Shown here one piece after another: positions 39,267 to 47,586 of a stretch of DNA of 64,000 nt. The DNA comes from Pseudomonas cichorii (GTDB lineage: Bacteria > Pseudomonadota > Gammaproteobacteria > Pseudomonadales > Pseudomonadaceae). The stretch spans positions 124,001 through 188,000 of the forward strand of contig NZ_RBRE01000039.1 of the NCBI RefSeq assembly GCF_003700275.1, in the 5' to 3' direction. A program made the translations under genes and the position numbers. Under the pieces are notes generated by a model. It saw only the letters and a program-made list of their open reading frames with translations. It was not told the DNA's origin and searched no databases. The first letter of the stretch is position 1, and the number at the start of each line of letters is the position of its first letter.

Positions 39267-40475
39267 ATGACATCGGTCTGGCGTACCAGCGGTTGGATTT
39301 TACTCGGCAGTGCGTTGATCCTGGCGCTGTCCCTCGGGACGCGGCATGGTTTCGGTCTGTTTCTGGCGCCCATGAGCGCCGATTTCGGCTGGGGCCGCGA
39401 GGTGTTCGCCTTTGCCATTGCCCTGCAGAACCTCATGTGGGGCCTGGCGCAGCCGTTTGCCGGTGCACTGGCGGATCGCTTCGGCGCGGCCAGGGTCGTG
39501 TTTATCGGCGGCGTGCTGTATGCCGTGGGCCTGATGTGCATGAGCATGGCCGATAGCCCGGCGAGTCTTTCCCTGAGTGCCGGTATCCTGATTGGCATCG
39601 GCCTGTCCGGAACATCGTTTTCGGTCATCCTCGGCGTCGTCGGACGCGCCTTGCCTGCCGAGAAACGCAGCATGGGCATGGGGATCGCCAGTGCCGCCGG
39701 TTCGTTCGGCCAGTTCGCCATGCTGCCCGGTACATTGGGGCTGATCGGCTGGCTGGGCTGGTCGAGTGCCTTGCTGGTATTGGGCGTGATGGTGGCCTTT
39801 ATCCTGCCACTGGTGGGCATGCTCAAGGACCACCCGGTTGCCTCGCTCGGCAATGAACAGACACTGCGCGAAGCCCTGCGCGAAGCCTGTTCGCACTCCG
39901 GCTTCTGGCTGCTGGCCCTGGGTTTTTTCGTCTGTGGTTTCCAGGTGGTGTTCATCGGGGTTCACTTGCCCGCGTATCTGGTGGATCAGCATTTGCCGGC
40001 CAAGGTCGGGACCACGGTGCTGGCGCTGATCGGGCTGTTCAATATCTTCGGTACCTATACGGCTGGCTGGCTCGGTGGGCGTATGTCCAAGCCGCGTCTG
40101 CTGACGACGCTGTATCTGCTGCGAGCCGTGGTTATAGTGCTGTTCCTCTGGGTTCCTTTGAGCCAGACCACAGCCTATCTGTTTGGCGTGGCGATGGGCC
40201 TGTTGTGGCTGTCCACGGTGCCGCTGACCAACGGTACGGTGGCGACGCTGTTCGGCGTGCGCAATCTGTCGATGCTCGGTGGTATTGTTTTCCTGTTCCA
40301 CCAGTTGGGCGCCTTCCTAGGTGGCTGGCTGGGCGGCCTCGTGTATGACCATACCGGGAGTTACGATGTGATCTGGCAGGTTTCGATTCTGCTCAGCCTG
40401 ATGGCTGCCGCCCTGAACTGGCCGGTGCGCGAGCAGCCGGTGGCCCGGTTGCAGCCTCAAGGTGGTGTGGCGTGA
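39267..40475 (+). CDS. MFS permease
   Basis: 402 aa, twelve predicted membrane segments. The loop 2-3 motif LMWGLAQPFAGALADRFGAARVV is intact and a GSFGQFAMLPGTLGLIGWLG signature follows. Resembles the oxalate/formate or monocarboxylate porter-like branch of MFS; the substrate is not identifiable. Ribosome site AGGGA lies before ATG 39267. Overlaps a 40-codon frame at its end (GTGA). Confidence 0.86.
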   Translation: MTSVWRTSGWILLGSALILALSLGTRHGFGLFLAPMSADFGWGREVFAFAIALQNLMWGLAQPFAGALADRFGAARVVFIGGVLYAVGLMCMSMADSPASLSLSAGILIGIGLSGTSFSVILGVVGRALPAEKRSMGMGIASAAGSFGQFAMLPGTLGLIGWLGWSSALLVLGVMVAFILPLVGMLKDHPVASLGNEQTLREALREACSHSGFWLLALGFFVCGFQVVFIGVHLPAYLVDQHLPAKVGTTVLALIGLFNIFGTYTAGWLGGRMSKPRLLTTLYLLRAVVIVLFLWVPLSQTTAYLFGVAMGLLWLSTVPLTNGTVATLFGVRNLSMLGGIVFLFHQLGAFLGGWLGGLVYDHTGSYDVIWQVSILLSLMAAALNWPVREQPVARLQPQGGVA

Positions 40476-40594
40476 ATCGCGCCTGGCCGCTGCTTGCTGC
40501 TTTGTTGACCGGCACCGTGGTGCTGGCGTTGCTTTGGTGGGCCTGGCAACAGGTCGGACTCTCGGCCCTGCAACTGGGGCTTGGCGCCTGTTGA
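40472..40594 (+). CDS. Putative 40-residue membrane peptide
   Basis: A GTG at 40472 overlaps the MFS stop in a GTGA arrangement and opens a 40-codon frame: MNRAWPLLAALLTGTVVLAL, then LWWAWQQVGL, ending GLGAC. It would be one hydrophobic helix with a basic N-terminus (Arg3), positioned for translational coupling. No family recognised and no independent ribosome site; it could be a chance frame. Coupled tiny membrane partners of MFS permeases are seen elsewhere but are not established for this family. Confidence 0.45.
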   Translation: MNRAWPLLAALLTGTVVLALLWWAWQQVGLSALQLGLGAC

Positions 40595-40651
40595 GTGCTG
40601 GCGCGGCAAGGAGTAGCGTGTCTAGCCAGAAAATAATGTAGGGATGCCTTG

Positions 40652-41203
40652 ATGAAAATACGCTGGATGTCTATCCCTGTTCTATTGCTCGCCATGAGCG
40701 GTGCAGCAATGGCTGCCGATTGTCCGCCCTTGTTGCAGGGCGAATTGCCCAAGTTGCGCGCCAAGGAAAATATCGACCTTTGCCAGCGTTTTGCCGGCAA
40801 GCCTATGGTGGTGGTCAATACCGCCAGCTTCTGTGGCTTCGCCCCGCAGTTCAAGGGGCTTGAAGAGTTGAGCCAGCGTTACAAGGCACAAGGGCTCGAA
40901 GTGCTGGGCGTGCCGTCCAATGACTTCAAGCAGGAGTCCAAGGATGGCGAGGAAACGGCCAAGGTCTGCTACGTCAATTATGGCGTGACCTTTACCATGA
41001 CCGAGCCGCAGCCGGTGCGTGGCGATGACGCGATCAATCTGTTCAGGGTTTTGGCTGAACAGAGCAGTGCGCCGCGCTGGAATTTCTACAAGTATGTAGT
41101 CGATCGCCAGGGCAAGGTGATCGCCAATTTCTCGAGCATGACCAAGCCTGACGATCCGGAGTTGATCGCAGCTATCGAGAAGGCTATCGCTTCAAAGCCC
41201 TAG
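40652..41203 (+). CDS. Secreted glutathione peroxidase family protein
   Basis: 183 aa. Signal peptide ([21 protein letters not shown]), then a GPx/thioredoxin-fold domain with the peroxidatic Cys in [20 protein letters not shown], Gln-equivalent region [13 protein letters not shown] and terminal [18 protein letters not shown]. Bacterial members mostly use thioredoxin. The periplasmic location is inferred from the signal peptide. TTG 40649 directly before the ATG is not needed. Confidence 0.9.
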   Translation: MKIRWMSIPVLLLAMSGAAMAADCPPLLQGELPKLRAKENIDLCQRFAGKPMVVVNTASFCGFAPQFKGLEELSQRYKAQGLEVLGVPSNDFKQESKDGEETAKVCYVNYGVTFTMTEPQPVRGDDAINLFRVLAEQSSAPRWNFYKYVVDRQGKVIANFSSMTKPDDPELIAAIEKAIASKP

Positions 41204-41209
41204 GAAACG

Positions 41210-41245
41210 AAAAAGCCCGCGATCAGTGATGATCGCGGGCTTTTT
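41210..41245. terminator. Bidirectional rho-independent terminator
   Basis: AAAAAGCCCGCGATCA-GTGA-TGATCGCGGGCTTTTT: a perfect 16-base inverted repeat with A and T runs, serving the peroxidase gene and the convergent fadL-type gene. Confidence 0.96.
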
Positions 41246-41287
41246 CATGACCGTCAGGCAGGCTTTTCAACCTGCTGCGGCGTGTTA

Positions 41288-42571
41288 TCAGAAGCGATAG
41301 GTCAGCGACGTACCGATACCGTGGGCGCTGTTCTTGTAGTCAGCGCTGTAGGTACCTTTGGTGGTACTGGCGTTGCGGATCTTGGCTTCGTCTTCCCACA
41401 GGTACGAATAGGCGACATCGATGGTGATTGCGTCGCTTGGGCTCCAGCCGGCACCGAAGCTGATGATCTGACGATCACCGGTCGGGATGCGTGGGGAACG
41501 ATGAGCATTGTTGGTGGGCGACTGATCGACCGAGTAGCCGGTGCGCAGAGTCCACTCCTTGTTGATCTTGTACGAAGCGCCGATGGCGTGAGCCCAGGTG
41601 TCATGCCAGTCCTGCTCTTCGGAAATGCGACCGATCGCACCGTTGGCACCACCCAGAGCGGCCGGCACGCCGCTGTTGGTGACGGTGATGTCTTTCAGGC
41701 GGCTCCAGCGTGTCCAGGTGCTGCCAGCGTAGACGGTCCAGTTTTCGTCCAGTTGCTGGGTGATGGAGAAGTCCACCGACTCAGGCGTGCTGATGTCCAG
41801 CGAGGCGTCGTATTTCTGGCCGTTGAAGATGCTGAAGCTCGGGCCTTTGACCTGGGTCTTGCCTTCGAGCTTGTAGTCGACCTTCGAGTGGTAGGTCAGG
41901 CCCAGGCGAGTGGTGTCGGTGGCCTGGACCAGGATGCCGACATTGAAGCCCAGCGCGATGTCATCGCCCTTGATCTTGACCTGGCCGTCATTGGTGCCTT
42001 GCGTGGCAACGTTGATCGTCGCGGAGGTCAGTTCACCCTCGATGCGGTTGATGGTCGGGCCGAAACCGATGGAAACCTTGTCGTTGAAGGCGTAGCTGAC
42101 GGTCGGCTGGAAGGTGACGACCTGTACGTGGCTCTTGTCGCCCCAGTAGCGGCCGGCGAAGCCTTTTTCATAGTCAGTGACCAGACCGAAAGGCACATAG
42201 ACACCCAGACCTACCGCCCATTGATCATCGAGGGGTTTGACGTAGTAGCCCATCGGCACGCCGACGACCGGAACCATGTCGCCGTCATTGCTACCGGGGA
42301 AGGTGCTGCGACCATTGTCGATATCGGTCTTGGCGATGATGGCTGCTGCGCCAACGCTGACTTGTTCGCGCTTGAGCTTGGACATGCCGGCCGGGTTACC
42401 GAATACCGTGCTGGCGTCTTCAGCGGAGGAGGAGCGGCCGGCAAAACCGGTACCCATGGAGCTGATACTTTGTTCGTTGATGGCGAAGCCGGCAGCGAAA
42501 ATTTGTGAAGATGCCAGGCCAATGGCTAAACCCAGTGTTGTCCTGTGAATTGCTTTTGTCGTTATTTTCAT
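41288..42571 (-). CDS. FadL-type outer-membrane transporter
   Basis: 427 aa. Signal peptide (TLGLAIGLASSQIFAAGF), an N-terminal plug with the FadL hallmark INEQSISSMGTGFAGRSSSAEDASTVFGNPAG, then a 14-strand barrel ending in a C-terminal Phe (SLTYRF). Takes up long-chain fatty acids or hydrophobic substrates. AAGGAG lies just before the ATG. Confidence 0.93.
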   Translation of the reverse strand: MKITTKAIHRTTLGLAIGLASSQIFAAGFAINEQSISSMGTGFAGRSSSAEDASTVFGNPAGMSKLKREQVSVGAAAIIAKTDIDNGRSTFPGSNDGDMVPVVGVPMGYYVKPLDDQWAVGLGVYVPFGLVTDYEKGFAGRYWGDKSHVQVVTFQPTVSYAFNDKVSIGFGPTINRIEGELTSATINVATQGTNDGQVKIKGDDIALGFNVGILVQATDTTRLGLTYHSKVDYKLEGKTQVKGPSFSIFNGQKYDASLDISTPESVDFSITQQLDENWTVYAGSTWTRWSRLKDITVTNSGVPAALGGANGAIGRISEEQDWHDTWAHAIGASYKINKEWTLRTGYSVDQSPTNNAHRSPRIPTGDRQIISFGAGWSPSDAITIDVAYSYLWEDEAKIRNASTTKGTYSADYKNSAHGIGTSLTYRF

Positions 42572-42683
42572 TATTAGAACTCCTTGTTGATCACGGGTCG
42601 GAAATTACCAACATTTTCAAGAACGCGCTATAGCCTGAATAGCCCGATTTAGAGCTATTTTTGTAGGACAATCCGATAATATT

Positions 42684-43205
42684 TCAGGATTTTTCCAGAA
42701 GTTTGCTTTTTCGCAACGTCGGGTATTGCGAGGGGAAATAAATAGGGGCGACGCAGGAATGCCAGGTCGTCACGAAGTCGCGTAATCGTCCCTGCGGCTG
42801 GAATATCTGCCGCCAGATTCTGGCCATCGCCAATGGATCGTCTCGGGTCGGCAGGGTGGTGGTCTGGGCTTCGATCATCATCCAGGCGATGGCAGTGGCG
42901 TAGCGCAGGTTGACGGTCAGTTCCAGCTGCGGTCCGCTCAGGAAGGCATGCTGGCTGGCAAGACCGCGCACGCGGCTGGCCAGATCCGGATCAAGTGCCA
43001 GGTAGTTGTCCCAGAGCTGGCGGTGGCGCAGGGCGGGAATACGATACAAACCATGTCCACGTCTGCTGTCCAGTGCATCGCCCAGCGAGGACTGGCTTGC
43101 CGCTATGCCCAGAAGCAGGGATTCGGCGCAGGAATTCTGGCGATCCAGGTAAATCAGGGTGGGGCGAATTACGTGACGGCACAATTCTATGGCTGCAATA
43201 CCCAT
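42684..43205 (-). CDS. Conserved hypothetical protein
   Basis: 173 aa from ATG 43205 (MGIAAIELCRHVIRPTL); an ATG six codons earlier is possible. Shows ESLLLGIAASQSSLGDAL and RRGHGLYRIPALRHRQLWDNYL, reminiscent of the helical substrate-binding cleft of lysozyme-like or peptidoglycan hydrolase folds, but no catalytic pair could be assigned. Soluble, no signal peptide. The same gene lies next to fadL in other pseudomonads. Function unknown. Confidence 0.72.
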   Translation of the reverse strand: MGIAAIELCRHVIRPTLIYLDRQNSCAESLLLGIAASQSSLGDALDSRRGHGLYRIPALRHRQLWDNYLALDPDLASRVRGLASQHAFLSGPQLELTVNLRYATAIAWMMIEAQTTTLPTRDDPLAMARIWRQIFQPQGRLRDFVTTWHSCVAPIYFPSQYPTLRKSKLLEKS

Positions 43206-43326
43206 AATACAGTCAGCTCGCAAGGTAATGACCAGCGGACCCTCATGCGTGGCAGCGGTGAATCGGATCGGGTCCGCTGGAAGCGGCGCAGGCCGCTTGA
43301 GTTGAAGTGTAGTCTCATATTTGGAA

Positions 43327-43345
43327 TGTAAAATGATGTTTTACA
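43327..43345. promoter_or_regulatory. Palindrome, possible operator
   Basis: TGTAAAA-TGATG-TTTTACA: 7-base arms, perfect, AT-rich, 122 bases upstream of the hypothetical gene at 43205 and next to a second near-copy GGTTTTACA. A repressor site is likely, but no protein is assigned. Confidence 0.45.
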
Positions 43346-43411
43346 TCGTTTTAGGTTTTACACCCCGGGCGCATAGAACGGTTGGCGATTAAGTGCTGTC
43401 AGGCAGATATT

Positions 43412-43442
43412 AAAAAGCCCCGCTTTTTCAGGGCAGGGCTTT
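43412..43442 (-). terminator. Terminator of the 75-codon gene
   Basis: Read on the minus strand, AAAGCCCTGCC, a loop CTGAAAAA and GCGGGGCTTTTT form a stem with one mismatch, followed by TAATAT. It lies 18 bases after the stop of the gene at 43460-43687. Confidence 0.8.
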
Positions 43443-43459
43443 GGATGCAACCGGCAGCT

Positions 43460-43687
43460 TCAGGCGATCAGTGCCTGGCGGGTTCGTTCGATCACCGCTT
43501 GCAGCGGCTCGGCGCTGGAGTACTGATCGGGGTACAGGCGTTCGCTATGGCGGGCAATGCCGTGCTCATTGACGATGGTAAAGCTGAAGGAGCCTTTTCG
43601 GGCCGCCATTATCAGGCAATCCATTGGAGCGAAAGCGTGAGTGAGGGTGCGGATGGCATCCTGGGTCTGGATATTGGTAGTCATCAT
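43460..43687 (-). CDS. Small hypothetical protein (75 aa)
   Basis: 75 aa from ATG 43687 (MMTTNIQTQDAIRTLTHAFAP). The fold seems compact: MDCLIMAARKGSFSFTIVNEHGIARHSERLYP, then a helical end VIERTRQALIA. Codon bias is genuine, and it is closed by a terminator. No family recognised; common in Pseudomonas as a hypothetical. Confidence 0.7.
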   Translation of the reverse strand: MMTTNIQTQDAIRTLTHAFAPMDCLIMAARKGSFSFTIVNEHGIARHSERLYPDQYSSAEPLQAVIERTRQALIA

Positions 43688-44582
43688 TGAAAGTGTTTCC
43701 TGAAACGACACGGAACAATACCGTGCATAAATAATGGTTCCAGTAAACGCGGGCCGGCTTGGGTATCAAGGTTGGGCTGGGCGAAGAACCTGACTGGAAC
43801 AAGGCAGTCAGTTGAAGCGCGCTTTATCGTATGGCGCCCTGGCTGACAGGTAGGTACTTAGGAGGGCAGGCAACACAACAGGAGCAAAGGTTCGACGCTC
43901 GGGGTGCAGATCCTGATCAATTGCAGGCTGGTCAATGCAGACCATGATTACGTCATGCCCTTTAGGTGGGCCATGCTGCGTAAGGCATGTCTGGAAACCA
44001 TCGAGGTGGTCGATCCCTTGTTGCCAACATCGCCTTCACACTGGAAGAGCGTTTGTCGGGGGACTTTATCGACCGGAATTGATTTTCAGCTTGGTACTAA
44101 CGGCGACAACCCTAATGCAAATTTCAGAAAATGGGAAGAGGCAGGTGTAAATATTTTTTCTGCGGGGCAGTGCTGTGCGGGACGGCAAAATTCACTTGTG
44201 CACATTAGCGGCACAAGCTGCCACATCACTGTCACATACGGCCCTAAGAGTTTGATTTACTGTGGTGAATTATTAAGTCAATGAAAAACATCGCTTTTTT
44301 TTACTGGTGAAAAAATCGTCAGTTTGAGCGCAGGCCCCGTTCTGCCTACGTTTGCGGGGGTTAAAGGGGGGTTGTCCACTGAGTTATCCACAGCTTCTGT
44401 GGATTGTCCCGTCACATAAAGCGGTTATATGCGGGGTTTATCTTGTGGCAAAAGAGAGTAGAGTTATGTCCCCCGATTTGCCCCGCAATGCCTATCATGC
44501 CTGCCTTGAGTCATGTTCTCTGTTGCAGAGACGTTCCTGAATCTTCTTTTGTTCACCCTGACGCAGCATGCGTGGAGTCGTT
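43688..44582. other. 895-base region without a convincing gene
   Basis: GC is visibly lower than in the flanks. Open frames here (for example a 126-codon one at 43904-44284) lack pseudomonad codon bias and a clear ribosome site. Visible structure: an inverted repeat CTTGTGC / GCACAAG at 44195-44217, a cluster of DnaA-like boxes at 44372-44452, and a short leader-like frame near 44466. The 3' end probably holds the rmuC promoter. Confidence 0.6.
44372..44452. promoter_or_regulatory. DnaA-box-like cluster
   Basis: TTATCCACA at 44384-44392 is an exact DnaA consensus box. Near-boxes: TTGTCCACT at 44372-44380, TGTGGATTG (inverted) at 44398-44406 and TGTGGCAAA (inverted) at 44444-44452, each with two mismatches. 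The exact box and the inverted one also form TCCACAG-CTT-CTGTGGA. There are no other exact boxes obvious nearby. It could titrate DnaA or regulate rmuC. Confidence 0.55.
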
Positions 44583-46061
44583 ATGGCATTGGACCTGAAC
44601 AGCCTGTTGCTGGGACTGGGTGCGGCAGCGCTGCCATTGCTGGCGCTGGCCTGGCAATTACAGCGCCGCCTTTCGCGCCAGCAAGCCGACACGGCATTGC
44701 TTGATGAGCGCCTGAGCATGGCGCAGATGGCTCAGGACGGCCTCAACGCGCAACTGGACGCCAGTCGTGATGAGATCAGTGACCTGAGTCAGGCCAATTC
44801 TGCCCGGCAGGCCGATCTGGCCGCGGTGCGCCGTGAAGTCGAACTGTTGCGGCTGGAGTGCGACAACAGCCGTGATGCGGTGCATGGCTTGAACCTTGAG
44901 CGGGCCAATAAGGAAGCAGAGCTGCGTCGCCTGGATGCGCAATGCGCGGCCTTGAGTGCCGAGTTGCGCGAGCAGCAGGAAAGCCATCAGCAACGCCTGC
45001 AGGACCTGCAGGGTTCACGGGATGAGTTGCGTGCCCAGTTTGCCGAACTGGCGGGGAAGATTTTCGATGAGCGTGAGCAGCGCTTCGCGGAAACCAGCCA
45101 GCAGCAGCTCGGGCAATTGCTCAACCCGTTGAAAGAGCGCATCCAGTCCTTCGAGAAGCGCGTCGAGGAAAGCTATCAGAACGAAGCCCGCGAGCGCTTT
45201 TCCCTTGGCAAGGAACTGGAGCGCTTGCAGCAATTGAACCAGCGCCTGAGCGATGAGGCGACCAACCTGACCAAGGCACTCAAGGGCCAGAAAACCCAGG
45301 GCAACTGGGGCGAATTGATTCTGGAGCGGGTGCTTGAGCATGCCGGTCTTGAGAAGGGGCGCGAATATCAGACCCAGGTCAGCCTCAAGGGGCCTGATGG
45401 TGAGCGCTTCCAGCCTGACGTGTTGATCATGCTGCCGGGCGACAAGCAGGTGGTGGTGGATGCCAAGGTCAGTCTGACGGCCTACCAGCAATATGTCTCG
45501 GCGCCCGACGAGGTGATCGGCCAGGCTGCCTTGAAGCAGCATGTGCTGTCGCTGCGCAATCATGTCAAAGGCTTGTCCGGCAAGGACTACAAACGGCTCG
45601 AAGGCTTGCACAGCCTGGATTTCGTTCTGTTGTTCGTGCCGATCGAAGCGGCGTTTTCCGCTGCATTGCAGGCCGAGCCCAATTTGTTCCAGGAAGCGTT
45701 CGATCGCAATATCGTGATTGTCAGCCCAACCACGCTGCTGGCTACCTTGCGGGTCATCGACAGCCTGTGGAAACAGGAACGCCAGAGTCAGAACGCTCGG
45801 GAGATCGCGGAAAGGGCAGGTTGGCTGTACGACAAGTTCGTGTTGTTCATTCAGGATCTGGATGAAGTCGGCAGTCGTCTGCAACAGCTCGACAAGGCTT
45901 ATGCCGCGGCCCGCAACAAATTGACCGATGGTCGCGGCAATCTGGTCAGCCGCAGTGAGCAGCTCAAGCTGCTGGGTGCGCGGGCCAGTAAAAATCTGCC
46001 GCCTGACCTGCTTGAGCGCGCCATGACCGACGAAGACGGCGTGCTGCGTTTACCGGAGTAA
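44583..46061 (+). CDS. rmuC: DNA recombination protein RmuC
   Basis: 492 aa. N-terminal membrane anchor (SLLLGLGAAALPLLALAW), a long coiled coil (about residues 35-190), then the RmuC nuclease-like domain (QGNWGELILERVLEHAGLEKGREYQ, DVLIMLPGDKQVVVDAKVSL, which has the PD-(D/E)XK-like D..VDAK). Limits inversions at inverted repeats in E. coli. ATG 44583 has GGAG 5 bases upstream and is preferred to the ATG at 44568. Confidence 0.93.
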   Translation: MALDLNSLLLGLGAAALPLLALAWQLQRRLSRQQADTALLDERLSMAQMAQDGLNAQLDASRDEISDLSQANSARQADLAAVRREVELLRLECDNSRDAVHGLNLERANKEAELRRLDAQCAALSAELREQQESHQQRLQDLQGSRDELRAQFAELAGKIFDEREQRFAETSQQQLGQLLNPLKERIQSFEKRVEESYQNEARERFSLGKELERLQQLNQRLSDEATNLTKALKGQKTQGNWGELILERVLEHAGLEKGREYQTQVSLKGPDGERFQPDVLIMLPGDKQVVVDAKVSLTAYQQYVSAPDEVIGQAALKQHVLSLRNHVKGLSGKDYKRLEGLHSLDFVLLFVPIEAAFSAALQAEPNLFQEAFDRNIVIVSPTTLLATLRVIDSLWKQERQSQNAREIAERAGWLYDKFVLFIQDLDEVGSRLQQLDKAYAAARNKLTDGRGNLVSRSEQLKLLGARASKNLPPDLLERAMTDEDGVLRLPE

Positions 46062-46247
46062 CGGGTGCAACATTTCGTGCAAAACCGTCTGTCGCAAAGA
46101 CTAGTAGGAAAGGCGCGGAGGTGTCACATTGCTTCTAGCGGGAAAAATGTTTTCCGAGATACTCGGTTAAATGAAAACTTGCTTCTATGCTCTACAGGAG
46201 CAATGGGCACATGACCGGTTGCCTGGCTTTTCCCTCAAGGGGGCGTT

Positions 46248-46370
46248 ATGAATAGCAAATTGCAAGAATGGCTCCATGATGTGGGTGTTGCACTGGGTTT
46301 GATCGAACGACCCAAACTGCAGCCTGTGCCTGTACGTGCCGATGACGAGCGTCGCCGCCCACGTCGATAG
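46248..46370 (+). CDS. Putative 40-residue basic protein
   Basis: ATG 46248 preceded by AGGGGG, 41 codons: MNSKLQEWLHDVGVALGLIE, then RPKLQPVPVRADDERRRPRR. An amphipathic N-terminal helix is followed by a Pro/Arg-rich basic tail. Third positions are GC-rich and a strong terminator follows. It resembles, from memory and unverified, small Pseudomonas proteins with a LQPVPVR motif such as PA1414-type hypotheticals. No function can be assigned. Confidence 0.65.
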   Translation: MNSKLQEWLHDVGVALGLIERPKLQPVPVRADDERRRPRR

Positions 46371-46417
46371 GCTCTGGTTGACGTTACCTGTCACTCGTAC
46401 AGGTATTGCCTCTGATC

Positions 46418-46448
46418 GGGACGCAAGGCCGCGTCCCGTTATCCTTTT
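46418..46448 (+). terminator. Rho-independent terminator after the 40-codon gene
   Basis: GGGACGC-AAGGCC-GCGTCCC followed by GTTATCCTTTT: a 7-base stem with a weak T run. Confidence 0.75.
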
Positions 46449-46471
46449 CAGTTGCTGCCGCCCGGCCGCAG

Positions 46472-46729
46472 CTATATCTGTCGCATCAATACGATCAAAT
46501 CCACAACCATGGGCAATGAAAGGTGCTCGGGCTTGTTGATAGCGCGATCTGTGATGAACTCGGGAAAGTCAAAACCGAACTCTTCTCCCAGGCGTGTGAA
46601 AAGCTCGTTCAGATCGTCTTCGTCCAGAACCAGGTCCTTGAACGTGACATCGTCGCGAAGCCGGGATTTGTCCACCAGAATGACTCCCAGTACGTCGAGC
46701 ACCCTTTGGTTGATCGCTTCGCGATTCAT
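46472..46729 (-). CDS. Acyl carrier-like protein lacking the phosphopantetheine serine
   Basis: 85 aa: INQRVLDVLGVILVDKSRLRDDVTF, then LVLDEDDLNELFTRLGEEFGFDF, then a helical end. The length and the four-helix layout are those of an acyl carrier protein, but where carriers have D-S-L with the prosthetic-group Ser, this has D-D-L (Asp39). It therefore cannot be loaded in the usual way. No synthase genes flank it. It may be a regulatory or partner-binding relic. ATG at 46729. Confidence 0.82.
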   Translation of the reverse strand: MNREAINQRVLDVLGVILVDKSRLRDDVTFKDLVLDEDDLNELFTRLGEEFGFDFPEFITDRAINKPEHLSLPMVVDLIVLMRQI

Positions 46730-46893
46730 GCACGCCCCGGTTTTAATCTTTCAGGATCGAGCAGGGGAACTGCGAATGGACCAGCCCTGACAGTTTTCAG
46801 GCTAGCTGAAGTTTATTGCGGGTCTGCGCGGGGCGACGGGTGTCCGGTAGCGGGTTCAGGCTAAAATGCCGAATTCGTCCTGAGGAGAAAACC

Positions 46894-47490
46894 ATGTCCC
46901 GTGCTCGTTGCGAGCGCTGTCTGCGTCCCGCCGGACATTGTCTTTGCGCCTTGATTCCGCACCTGGACAGCCGCACTCGGGTATTGCTGCTGCAGCATCC
47001 CGGTGAAGTCAGCCACGCCTTGAATACCGCCCGACTGGCTGCGCTTGGGCTGGTCAACGCCCAATTGGTGGTGGGTGAAGTGTTCGAGGACCTGGCGACC
47101 TTGTTGAACTCGCCCGGTTACCAGACGCGCCTGCTGTTTCCGGGGGAGGACGCGCAAGTCCTGGCGCCTTATCGCGAAGATGATCGGCCGATGCTGCTGG
47201 TGGTGCCGGACGGTACCTGGCGCAAGGCGCGCAAACTGTTGCATCTCAATCCGTTGCTGGCGGCCTTGCCCAGAGTCACGCTGGGCACCGTGCCGGTGTC
47301 GCGCTATCGCCTGCGCAAGGCACCGGGGCCGGATGCCTTGTCGACTCTGGAAGCAATTGCCCATGCCTTGCAGACGCTTGAGCCAGAGCATTCCTTCGCT
47401 GAACTGTTGCGACCTTTCGATGCCTTGATCGAAGGTCAGATCAAGGCCATGGGCGATGAAACCTATCAGCGCAATCACAATGCCAGCTGA
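46894..47490 (+). CDS. DTW-domain tRNA-uridine aminocarboxypropyltransferase
   Basis: 198 aa. N-terminal zinc-binding set CERCLRPAGHCLC, then VLLLQHPGEVSHALNTARLA and the DTW-type motif VVPDGTWRKARKLL. Family members transfer the 3-amino-3-carboxypropyl group of SAM to tRNA uridine (acp3U, TapT/TuaA-type). Ribosome site GAGGAGA precedes ATG 46894. Confidence 0.9.
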   Translation: MSRARCERCLRPAGHCLCALIPHLDSRTRVLLLQHPGEVSHALNTARLAALGLVNAQLVVGEVFEDLATLLNSPGYQTRLLFPGEDAQVLAPYREDDRPMLLVVPDGTWRKARKLLHLNPLLAALPRVTLGTVPVSRYRLRKAPGPDALSTLEAIAHALQTLEPEHSFAELLRPFDALIEGQIKAMGDETYQRNHNAS

Positions 47491-47586
47491 AACACTTGAG
47501 GGCGTTATGCGCGCCCAGCTGTATCTGTGAGTAACGGCAATCTGTGCCTAGACTCACAGTTCTGTTTTATCTGACTGGAATAAACG

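Noticed and set aside
42638..42664. AATAGC/GCTATT hairpin followed by T run between fadL and the hypothetical gene
   Set aside because: Its T run is on the plus strand, where no gene ends; only six base pairs.
43904..44284. A 126-codon open frame in the gene-poor region
   Set aside because: Codon use is unlike neighbouring genes, there is no ribosome site before its GTG, and the protein has no recognisable pattern.
44281..44310. Nine-codon frame MKNIAFFYW, like an attenuation leader with aromatic residues
   Set aside because: No good ribosome site, no terminator/antiterminator pair, and no aromatic biosynthesis gene downstream.
44466..44540. 24-codon frame MSPDLPRNAYHACL before rmuC
   Set aside because: Short, weak ribosome site and no clear coupling to rmuC.
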